Source: Beroe forskalii (lineage: Eukaryota > Ctenophora > Nuda > Beroida > Beroidae). From it: 64,000 bases of DNA. Under the pieces are notes generated by a model. It made no database searches, was not told the origin of the DNA, and saw only the letters and a list, made by a program, of their open reading frames with translations. The stretch spans positions 1,603,755 through 1,667,754 of the forward strand of contig WFMF01000001.1 in assembly GCA_011033025.1 (NCBI GenBank). The letters run 5' to 3'. How positions within the stretch are numbered: position 1 is the stretch's first letter; each line of letters begins with the position of its first letter. Made by a program: the position numbers and the translations under genes. This document shows positions 34,201 through 44,929 of this stretch, piece by piece.

Positions 34201-37200
34201 TAACATAACTCCTATACCTGCTGCTAGATTCCTTAGATTTCCCAGAGGAGTCCCGTCCCTCAAAGCTAGTCCTCGATTCCATGGAGTTGGTTCGCTCCTT
34301 TTCCACTGATATCCGAACTCCTGGGGAATTCCATCGGTATTCGGTCATTTGGCCTAACACTGGTTAGGGTCAGGGGAGAGAGATAAATTCTAAATTTTGT
34401 GATTTTTAGGCGTTAGGCCAAATGTCCAGTTCGACCAAATGACCTATAAGAACCATTCCATCCTTGTACCTGACATACGGGGGAAAGGCCAGGAAGGCAC
34501 GAAGTTGGAGCACACCACTCGCTGGGGCCGCTCGTCAATCATCAGGAGTTTACTGTAAACCGGGACTAAGGGGGGCAGACCCGCAGCGAATATACCTGAG
34601 GGGAAGGTATCGTGATATTCATTCCTCGTTTTTCATTAATTGATCTATTTCTCAGCTGTAGAGAGACCTTCACTCCTCGATTTCTCGGAGGATCTAAAGC
34701 ACGTTGTATTTCTGAATCCCAAGTAATGGGAAGGCTTCTAAATTATTTCAAAAGGTTACATCCGTTCTTTTGAAAGACCCAGAGGCCTTCCTAAAACGTG
34801 CTATTACTGATGCGTGACTGATTGGTTACAAGAAATTATGTATTTTGATGTTGATTATTGTACAGGATGAACAACTAAAGCAGTGCTTCACAAATCAATG
34901 CAAATTGTAGCTCGTTTGCTCGAATCATAAGACATTTCAATGCTTCATTTCAAGTGTTGAATATAAATATAATCGAATGTTTATTCACATATCACAACAT
35001 TTACGCTTACTCAGCCACGCAAGACAGCCAACCTTGTCACTGTGATAGGTTTAGATATAACTATGAACAACGGCAAGTCCATTAATTGATATTGACCATT
35101 GACCAATCATCATTGGCTGCTCATATTGTCATGAAAATTTCGTGATTCTACGAGTAAGCTAAATATCCGCCGATCTAAGTAGCTGTTTCACACTGTAAAA
35201 GAATGACAAGACCTCAAATATCAAAAAGAGGAAATGAGAAAAAAGAGGAAACTCTAACCAGTGGGAGAGTAAGTCCATCCGTTACTAATCTTCCTCGGGA
35301 CGCTGCTCAACTCCTTCAACTCTTCCATCTTCGTGGCACTGAAACGAAACTCATTAGAGCTGACGACGATAATCACAAGATTTTCGAAAGCTTCTGATTA
35401 CAACTCTCTCGTATCAGTCATATCGTTTAAACTTCAATATCTTGAGCTCACTCCTATATCAGTTACCACGAGATAGTATTAATACCTGTACTGTGAGCCG
35501 GAGCTGAGGGTAGTAAGATTTGAGTTGCTGGAGTCCTGTGTAGAGGTCCGGAGGAAGGTCATTGACAGGGACTTCCGCTTTCGAGACCTCTTCTCCAGTG
35601 TCAGCGTATGCCTTGACATCAGTGTCAGCGTATGCCTTGACATCAGTGTCAGCGTATGCCTTGACACCAGTGTCAGCGTATGGCTTGACACCAGTGTCAG
35701 CGTATGCCTTGACACCAGTGTCAGCGTATGCCTTGACACCAGTGTCAGCGTATGCCTTGACATCAGTGTCAGCGTATGCCTTGACATCAGTGTCAGCGTA
35801 TGCCTTGACATCAGTGTCAGCGTATGCCTTGACATCAGTGTCAGCGTATGCCTTGACATCGGTGTCATCGTATGCCTTGACATCGGTGTCAGCGTATACC
35901 TTGACATCGGTGTCAGCGTAGCCTTGACACCAGTGTCAGCATATGCCTTGACATCAGTGTCAGCGTATGCTTTGACATCAGTGTCAGCGTGACAGCGTAT
36001 GCCTTGACATCAGTGTCAGCGTATGCCTTGACATCAGTGTCAGCGTATGCCTTGACACCAGTGTCAGCGTATGCCTTGACACCGGTGTCAGCGTATGCCT
36101 TGACACCAGTGTCAGCGTATGCCTTGACATCAGTGTCAGCGTAAGCCTTGACACCAGTGTCAGCGTATGCCTTGACACCAGTGTCAGCGTATGCCTTGAC
36201 ATCAGTGTCAGCGTATGCCTTGACACCAGTGTCAGCGTATGCCTTGACACCAGTGTCAGCGTATGCCTTGACACCAGTGTCAGCGTATGCCTTGACATCA
36301 GTGTCAGCGTATGCCTTGACACCAGTGTCAGCGTATGCCTTGACATCAGTGTCAGCGTATGCCTTGACACCAGTGTCAGCGTATGCCTTGACACCAGTGT
36401 CAGCGTATGCCTTGACATCAGTGTCAGCGTATGCCTTGACACCAGTGTCAGCGTATGCCTTGACATCAGTGTCAGCGTATGCCTTGACATCAGTGTCAGC
36501 CGTATGCCTTGACATCAGTGTCAGCGTATGCCTTGACACCAGTGTCAGCGTATGCCTTGACACCAGTGTCAGCGTATGCCTTGACACCAGTGTCAGCGTA
36601 TGCCTTGACATCAGTGTCAGCGTATGCCTTGACATCAGTGTCAGCGTATGCCTTGACACCAGTGTCAGCGTGTGTCTTGACACCAGTGTCAGCGTATGTC
36701 TTGACATCAGTGTCAGCGTATGCCTTGACACCAGTGTCAGCCTATGCCTTGACACCAGTGTCAGCGTTTGCCTTGACACCAGTGTCAGCGTTTGCCTTGA
36801 CACCAGTGTCAGCGTATGCCTTGACATCAGTTTCAGCGTATGTTTTGACACCAGTGTCAGCGTATGTCTTGACATCAGTGTATGCCTTGGCACCAGTGTC
36901 AGCCTATACCTTGGCACCAGTGTCAGCGTATGCTTGACACCAGTGTCAGCGTATACCTCGACACCAGTGTCAGCTTATGCCATGACACCGGTGTCAGAGT
37001 ATGCCTTGACACCGGTGTCAGCGTATACCTTGACATCAGTGTCAGTGTATGCCTTGACAGCAGTGTCAGCGTATGCTTTGACACCGGTGTCAGCGTATGC
37101 CTTGACACCAGTGTCAGCGTATGCCTTGACACCAGTGTCAGCGTATGCCTTGACACCAGTGTCAGCGTATGCCTTGACACCAGTGCCAGCGTATACCTTG

Positions 37201-40200
37201 ACACCAGTGTCAGCGTATGCCTTGACACCAGTGTCAGCGTATGCCTTGACACCGGTGTCAGCGTATGCCTTGGCACCAGTGTCAGCGTATGCCTTGACAC
37301 CAGTGTCAGCGTATGCCTTGACACCAGTGTCAGCATATACCTTGACATCGGTGTCAGCGTATGCCTTGACACCAGTGTCAGCGTATGCCTTGACACCAGT
37401 GTCAGCGTATGCCTTGACACCAGTGTCAGCGTATGCCTTGACACCAGTGTCAGCGTATGCCTTGACACCAGTGTCAGCGTATGCCTTGACACCAGTGTCA
37501 GCGTATGCCTTGACACCAGTGTCAGCGTATGCCTTGACACCAGTGTCAGCGTATGCCTTGACACCAGTGTCAGCGTATGCCTTGATACCGGTGTCAGCGT
37601 ATGCCTTGACACCAGTGTCAGCGTATGCCTTGACATCAGTGTCAGCCAAAGCCTTGACACTGGTGTCAGCGTATGCCTTGACACCAGTGTCAGCGTATGC
37701 CTTGTCAGCGTATGCCTTGACATCAGTGTCAGCGTATGCCTTGACACCAGTGTCAGCGTATGCCTTAACATCAGTGTCAGCGTATGCCTTGACATCGGTG
37801 TCAGCGTATGCCTTGACATCGATGTCAGCGTAGCCTTGACACCAGTGTCAGCATATGCCTTGACATCAGATGCCTTGACACCAGTGTCAGTGTATGCTTG
37901 ACACCGGTGTCAGCGTATATGCCTTGACACCAGTGTCAGCGTATGCCTTGACACCAGTGTCAGCGTATGCCTTGACACCAGTGTCAGCGTATGCCTTGAC
38001 ACCAGTGTCAGCGTATGCCCTTGACACCAGTGTCAGCGTATGCCTTGACACCAGTGTCAGCGTATGCCTTGACACCAGTGTCAGCGTATGCCTTGACACC
38101 GGTGTCAGCGTATGCCTTGACACCAGTGTCAGCGTATGCCTTGACACCAGTGTCAGCGTATGCCTTGACACCAGTGTCAGCGTATGCCTTGACATCAGTG
38201 TCAGCGTATGCCTTGACCTTCAGTGTCAGCGTATGCCTTGACACCAGTGTCAGCGTATGCCTTGACACCAGTGTCAGCGTATGCCTTGACACCAGTGTCA
38301 GCGTATGCCTTGACACCAGTGTCAGCGTATGCCTTGACACCTTGACACCAGTGTCAGCGTATGCCTTGACACCAGTGTCAGCGTATGCCTTGACATCAGT
38401 GTCAGCGTATACCTTGACATCAGTGTCAGCCTATACCTTGACACCGGTGTCAGCGTATGCCAGATGCCTTGACACCAGTGTCAGCGTATGCCTTGACACC
38501 GGTGTCAGCGTATGCCTTGACACTGGTGTCAGCGTATGCCTTGACACCAGTGTCAGCGTATGCCTTGACACCAGTGTCAGCGTATGCCTTGACACCAGTG
38601 TCAGCGTATGCCTTGACACCAGTGTCAGCGTATGCCTTGACACCAGTGTCAGCGTATGCCTTGACATCAGTGTCAGCGTATGCCTTGACACCAGTGTCAG
38701 CGTATGCCTTGACACCGGTGTCAGCGTATGCCTTGTCATCAGTGTCAGCGTATGCCTTGACATCAGTGTCAGCGTATGCCTTGACATCAATGTCAGCGTA
38801 TCACTTGACACCAGTGTCAGCGTATGCCTTGACACCAGTGTCAGCGTATGCCTTGACACCAGTGTCAGCGTATGCCTTGACACCAGTGTCAGCGTATGCC
38901 TTGACACCAGTGTCAGCGTATGCCTTGACACCAGTGTCAGCGTATGCCTTGACATCAGTGTCAGCGTATGCCTTGACATCAGTGTCAGCGTATGCCTTGA
39001 TACCGGTGTCAGCGTATGCCTTGACACCAGTGTCAGCGTATGCCTGACATCAGTGTCAGCGTATGCCTTGACACAAGTGTCAGCGTATGCCTTGACACCA
39101 GTGTCAGCGTATGCCTTGACACCAGTGTCAGCGTATGCCTTGACATCAGTGTCAGCGTATGCCTTGACACCAGTGTCAGCGTATGCCTTGACACCAGTGT
39201 CAGCGCATGCCTTGACACCAGTGTCAGCGTATGCCTTGACACCAGTGTCAGCGTATGCCTTGACACCAGTGTCAGCGTATGCCTTGACACCAGTGTCAGC
39301 ATATGCCTTGACACCAGTGTCGTCAATTCCTTGACATCAGTGTCAGCGTATGCCTAGACATCAGTGTCTGCGTATGCCTTGACACCAGTGTCAGCGTATT
39401 CCTTGACATTGGTGTCAGTGTATGCCTTGACACCAGTGTCAGTGTATGCCTTGACACCAGTGTCAGCGTATGCCTTGACATCGATGTCAGCGTATGCGTA
39501 GACACCAGTGTCAGTGTATGCCTTGACACCAGTGTCAGCGTATGTTTGACATGTGTCCAGCGTATGCCTTGACATCCAGTGTGATGAAATCAGTGTCAGC
39601 GACATTATCTTGACACCAGTGTCAGCGTATGCCTTGACATCAGTGTGTGTCGTCGTATGCCTTGACACCAGTGTCAGCCTATACCTTGACACCAGTGTCA
39701 GCGTATGCCTTGACACCAGTGTCAGCGTATGCTCTTCACCTTGTTTCATATTTGACATCAGTGTGTTGACACCAGTGTCAGCGTATGCCTTGACACCAGT
39801 GTCAGCGTATGCCTTGACATCAGTGTCAGTGTATGCCTTGACACCAGTGTCAGCGTATGCCTTGACACCAGTGTCAGCGTATCACTTGACACCAGTGTCA
39901 GCGTATGCCTTGACACCAGTGTCCGCTTATGGCCGTATGCCTTGACACCAGTATCAGCGTATGCCTTGACACCAGTGTCAGCGTATGCCTTGACACCAGT
40001 GTCAGCGTATGCCTTGACACCAGTGTCAGTAAGATCTTGACACCAGTGTCAGCGAATGATTTGACACCAGTGTCAGTCTTGACACCAGTGTCAGCGTATG
40101 GCAAAACACCGGTGTCAGCGTATGCCTTGACACCAGTGTCTGCGTATGCGTTTGACACCAGTGTCAGCGTATGCCTTGACACCAGTGTCAGCGTATGCCT

Positions 40201-43200
40201 TGACACCAGTGTCAGCGTATGCCTTGACATCGGTGTCAGCGTATGCCTTGACATCAGTGTCAGCGTACCTTGACATGAGTGTCAATGTTTAATAAACATG
40301 ACAAGATGAAATGATGCCTTGACACCAGTGTCAGCGTATGCCTTGACACCAGTGTCATAATATGCTTGACACCAGTGTCAGCGTATGCCTTGACACCAGT
40401 GTCAGCGTATGCCTTGACACCAGTGTCAGCGTTCATTTTTGACACCAGTGTCAGCGTATGCCCTTGACACCAGTGTCAGCGTATGCCTTGACACCAGTGT
40501 CAGCGTATGCCTTGACACCAGTGAATTCATTATTTGACATCGTGTCAGCGATTGCCTTGACATCAGTGTCAGCGTTTGCCTTGACACCGGTGTCAAGGAT
40601 AGAATGCCTTGACATCAGTGTCAAATTCTTGTCATGCCTTGACACCAGTGTCGCGTATGCCTTGACACCAGTGTCAGCGTATGCCTTGACACCAGTGTCA
40701 GCGGCATGCCTTGACACCAGTGTCAGCGTGGAATGCCTTGACACCAGTGTCAGCGTATGCCTTGACACCAGTGTCAGCGTATTTCTTGACACCATGTGTC
40801 AGCACGTGTCATGCCTTGACACCAGTGTCAGCGTTTGCCTTGACACCGGTGTCAGCGTATGCCTTGACACCAGTGTCAGCGTATGCCTTGACACCAGTGT
40901 CAGCAATGCCTTGACACCAGTGTCAGCGTATGCCTTGACACCAGTGTCAGCGTATGTTTTGACACCAGTGTCAGCTTCTGCCTTGACACCAGTGTCAGCG
41001 TATGCATTGACACCAGTGTCAGCGTATGCCTTGACATCCGGTGTCGGGCTATATGCCTTGACATCAGTGTCAGCGTATGCCTTGACATCAGTGTCAGCGT
41101 ATGCCTTGACACCGGTGTCAGCGTATGCCTTGACACCAGTGTCAGCGTATGCCTTGACACCAGTGTCAGCGTATGCCTTGACACCAGTGTCAGCGTATGC
41201 CTTGACACCAGTGTCAGCGTATGCCTTGACACCAGTGTCAGCGTATGCCTTGACACCAGTGTCAGCGTATGCCTTGACACAGTGGTGTACCTTGACACCA
41301 GTCATCAGATTATGTTTGACATCGTGTTTATGCCTTGACACCGGTGTCAGCGTATGCCTTGAAATCAGTGTCAGCGTATGCCTTGACACCAGTGTCAGCG
41401 TATTCCTTGACATCAGTGTCAGGGTATGCCTTGACATCAGTGTCAGCGTATGCCTTGACATCAGTGTCAGCGTATGCCTTGACATTCAGTGTCAGCATAT
41501 GCCTGGACACCGGTGTCAGCGTATGCCTTGACACCGGTGTCAGCGTATGCCTTGACACCAGTGTCTAAAAAATGTATTTTTGGTATGCCTTGACAATGAC
41601 ATCAGTGTCAGCGTATGCCTTGACATCAGTGTCAGCGTATGCCTTGACACCAGTGTCAGCGTATGCCTTGACACCAGTGTCAGCGTATGCCTTGACACCA
41701 GTGTCAGCGTATGCCTTGACATCAGTGTAAGCGTATGCCTTGACATCAGTGTCAGTCAAAGCTGTACATCAATGTCAGCGTATAACTTGATACCAGTGTC
41801 AGCGTATGTTTTGCCACGGGTGTCAGAGTATGCCTTGACATCAGTGTCAGCGTATGCCTTGACATCATTGTCAGCGTATGCCTTGGCACCAGTGTCAGCG
41901 TATGCCTTGACACCGGTGTCAGAGTATGCATTGGCACCAGTGTCAGCGTATACCTAGACACTCGTGTCAGCATATGCCCTGGCACCAGTGTCAGCGTATG
42001 CCTTGGCACCAGTGTCAGCGTATGCCTTGGCACCAGTGTCAGCCCATGCCCTGACACCAGTCTCAGCGTATGCCTTGGCACCTGTGTCGGCGAATGCTTT
42101 GACATGATACCGGTATCAGCGTAAGCCTTGACACCAGTGTCAGCGTATGCATTGACACTGCAGTGTCAGCGTCTTGACACTGGTGTCGGCGTATGCCTTG
42201 ACACCAGTGTCGGCGTATGCCTTGACACCAGTGTGTATGCCTTGACACCAGTGTCAGCACTAGTGTGCGTATGACTTGACACCGTTGTCAGTGTATACCT
42301 TGACACCGGTGTCAGCGTATGCCTTGACACCGGTGTCAGCGTATGTCTTGACACTGGTGTCGGCGTATGCCTTGACACCAGTGTCAGCGTATGCCTTGAC
42401 ACCAGTGTCAGCGTATGCCTTGACACCGGTGTCAGCATATGCCTTGGCACCAGTGTCAGCGCATGCCTTGACGCCGGTTTCAGCGTATGCCTCGACACCA
42501 GTGCCGGCGTATGCCATGGCACCGGTATAAGTGTTTACCTTGACACAGGTGTCAGCGTATGCCTTGACACCAGTGTCGGCTTATACCTTGACACCGGTGT
42601 CGGCGTATGCCTTGGCACTGGTATCAGCGTATGCCTTGACACCGGTGTCGGCTGTGTCAGTTTCTTCCTTGAAATCCGTGTCTTCTATCTTGTGTTTTAA
42701 TTTCAACATTACATTCGCTTGACACCAGTGTCAACTGCTTCTTTCACACCAGGTTGTCAAATGTCAACCTACCCTCGCTATGATCGATAGTGTCCTCTTC
42801 GTTCTTCATGTTGAGTATCTTCTGGAGAGACACAATCTGGGTTCTCATCTCCGTTCTGTCTCGCAGTAAGGTCTCTACCTCAGATCGCCGGTACTTGAGA
42901 CGACTCACCAGTTCCTCTGGATTGTTCCTCGCCCATATTTTCTTATTTAATTTTTATTTCAAACTTTTATGGGTGAGATGAAATATAGAATTTAACCAGG
43001 AAAATTTTGAGAACAAAAAAAAGTAAAACTTTATGATTTCATGATAAACCGTGATCCCATAGAGCCATAGCAAGTACAACTCACGCGTCGAAATTGGAAT
43101 ACCACGCGTGATTTCTATCAAACAACGCGTGATTATCCACGTGACGTCACCAAATCACGTGACTTTACATACCTCGTTATCCTCACTCTGTAACAGGTTG

Positions 43201-44929
43201 TAGAGACACTTCAGCCTATCGTGTTTAGCCTGCACGTCCTTCAGTTGCTCGAATAGGGTGTGTTCGGAGGACATGATCGTAGCGTAGTCCTCCTGTGGAA
43301 GAAGAGTTATTTCATTGAAAAATGACAAACATATCAATAAATCGATCAGTCAATCAAACGAACAATCATCCTACATCAAAGTAAGGAAACGTTCACAATA
43401 TGGACAGTTCCAAAATTCCTTATCCAAACCTCTAAGCGTTTGAGCTTCTTCTCAGCATCAGTCTTCTGGTCTTTCAGTTTCCTCTCTACTTCCAAGGACT
43501 TAGCCTCCAGTTGAGTGTACTTCTTGAACAGCTCTTGTCTGGGCAAACATTTTTTTGAAACTTAGGGAGCTAGTTTAAATGATACGATAAAGTTTAAAAT
43601 CATTTTTTGCTTCTTTTTATTTTTTAGAAAAAAAGAAAGAAAAACGTGCGAAGAAAGGAACAGTCACGGTCTGCAAAGACAGATCAAAATTTTAAAAGAC
43701 TTCAGAGGTCTTCAGCAAAAAGATATGAATAGAACTTACTTTTCCTTCATGAGCTGCATATTTTCGTCAAAGAGGTTATCTGAAAAGATAATTCAGTCAA
43801 GTTCGAAAATCCTAAGCACGAATTTTCAATAAAGGAACATTCGAAAACTATAAATAATTAACGAAAAAAGGTTAAACGTGACAATTTGCTAGTTGCTCGT
43901 ACCATTGTTCATGATATCATCCCCCTCCTCGGCTGGGTTGGTGTTTGCCTTCCTGAAACTCCTCCTACTCCGGGTATCCCTGACCATTTTCTCAGCCATC
44001 TTCAACTGCTCATCTTCCATCACACCCCTCTGCTCTTCGTATGCTTCCAACTGGGGGGTGGGAAGAGGTAGAGAGGGTATTCAGTTTGGCCTAACTGGAC
44101 ATTTGGCCTAACACTGGTTAGGGTCAGGGGAGAGGATAAATTCAAAATTATGTAGGTTTTAGGCGTAAGGGCAAATGTCCAGTTAGACCAAATGAGGATG
44201 TTAGGGGGGGGATAGACCAGGGGCAGGGTACAATGAGGTTAGAAATATGAGACGAGGGGAGAGGATGAAATATCTTAAGCTGCTTCCCTATGCTTTCCAA
44301 CTGACAAGTAGATATTGGTGAGTAGAATAGGGCCAGGAGATGGTGGAAGGAACTAGGAAGACAACAAAATGGGGTAACAAGAGACAATGGACCTGGAGTA
44401 GAAAGTTTATTTTAATAATGGAGGAATACTAAAAATTCAACAAATGTAACATACCAGGAGTTATAAGTGGAGACTTTCATTAAAAGAAACAAAACAAGGC
44501 CGAGAACTGCGTATTATATAGCAACAAGAGCCTCACTTTTCAAGTAATCAAAACACTAAACACAATGTTTCTTTTTATATTTTACTCATTCTTTTCATTC
44601 TGCGAAAGGAGTACAAATGACAAAGAAGAGTTTGCTGTTGAGTTTTCACAGGTTAAGAGAATAACATACTAAAACGTACAGTTATACCGAGTTTAGAGTG
44701 TAGTACAATGATTACAATACTGAAATGGTTTAAGGTGTAAGGAAATAAAATTATTAAGAAAAGATTATCTTCACTTCTTGACTAAGTAATTTATTTAAAA
44801 AAAACTAACCGTAGTATTGGCATTTCTGGAAGCCAGTAACTTTCGCTTGAGGACCTCAAAGGTTATAAACAATACCCCAGCCACACAAAACACAGCACTA
44901 CCGAGGAAACACTCGTACAGGGTGGCCAT
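31285..44929 (-). CDS. JIP3/JIP4-like (JNK-interacting, Sunday driver family) scaffold with internal octapeptide array
   Basis: Exons in transcript order: 44810-44929, 43903-44050, 43740-43779, 43430-43538, 43173-43292, 42773-42941, then the repeat array ending in unique sequence at 35486, 35259-35328, 34470-34595, 34218-34353, 33786-33967, (33375-33532 optional), 32805-33006, 32497-32668, 31822-31964, 31285-31418. It begins with a membrane-like segment ([18 protein letters not shown]). Leucine-zipper coiled coils follow ([18 protein letters not shown], family VGNLLLENSQLLETKNAL), then an RH2-like helix ([19 protein letters not shown]). [12 protein letters not shown] matches the JIP VPVYCRPLVEK stretch. 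The WD40 part [21 protein letters not shown] and [12 protein letters not shown] matches JIP3/4 (DGQWDLSNYHL). The family links JNK-module kinases and vesicles to kinesin and dynein. Odd points: no RH1 domain in these exons, a TM start instead, and the propeller stops after a few blades. The optional exon 33375-33532 does not fit the phase of the exon before it. Confidence 0.68.
31424..31668. repeat. 20-bp minisatellite GATAAGATAAGGGGAGGAAC
   Basis: About 12 units in the intron next to the WD40 exon acceptor at 31418. On the transcript strand it is pyrimidine-rich (CCTTATC), so it forms an extended polypyrimidine tract. Confidence 0.85.
33583..33655. repeat. partial duplicate of exon 33375-33532 in the adjacent intron
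   Basis: GCTGAAGACAGGAAGAGC and CATCCTGTCTTCAGCTTTAC with GGAGACATCTCC echo the exon sequence TCATCCTGTCTTCAGCTTGA with GGAGACATCTCC at about 33470-33503. The second copy is arranged as an imperfect palindrome around GCACTGC. Confidence 0.55.
34346..34434. mobile_element. small MITE partly exonised in the JIP-like gene
   Basis: Ends CATTTGGCCTAAC (34346-34358) and GTTAGGCCAAATG (34412-34424) are inverted repeats. A longer copy with the same inside (ACACTGGTTAGGGTCAGGGG) lies at 44085-44192. The acceptor of exon 34218-34353 (GTGTTAG|GCCAAATG) falls inside the left end, so the first eight or so exon bases are element-derived. Confidence 0.7.
35486..42720 (-). repeat. 7.1-kb array of a 24-bp unit encoding an octapeptide (YADTGVKA)
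   Basis: About 295 units of CTTGACACCAGTGTCAGCGTATGC and close variants (CATCAG, CACCGG). Read on the minus strand the unit encodes YADTGVKA. At the low end the array runs without a break into unique coding sequence ([20 protein letters not shown]) ending at a donor at 35486, so at least this side is translated. About 14 units stay in frame before a 1-nt deletion near 35919; more frame changes (e.g. 36500, 37850) and a TAA at 42581-42583 follow. Because 24 is divisible by three, two frames on each strand are open, which explains the long open frames on both strands. Each unit contains TGACAC-CA-GTGTCA, an interrupted palindrome (perfect in CCGG variants). From about 39540 to 41600 units carry scattered indels and foreign bits. 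Confidence 0.88.
44085..44192. mobile_element. MITE, second copy, next to a JIP-like exon
   Basis: TTTGGCCTAACTGGACATTT at the left end is inverted at the right as AAATGTCCAGTTAGACCAAA. The interior matches 34346-34424. It sits about 35 bp from the acceptor of exon 43903-44050. Confidence 0.7.

Noticed and set aside
36148..37833. Long plus-strand open frames of several hundred codons made of LTPVSAYA or LDTSVSVC repeats, as a gene
   Set aside because: They are by-products of a 24-bp unit without stops. Only the minus frame YADTGVKA continues into unique sequence with a splice donor.
35596..42720. CRISPR array
   Set aside because: No spacers: units are directly adjacent, 24 bp, and the context is an intron-rich animal gene.
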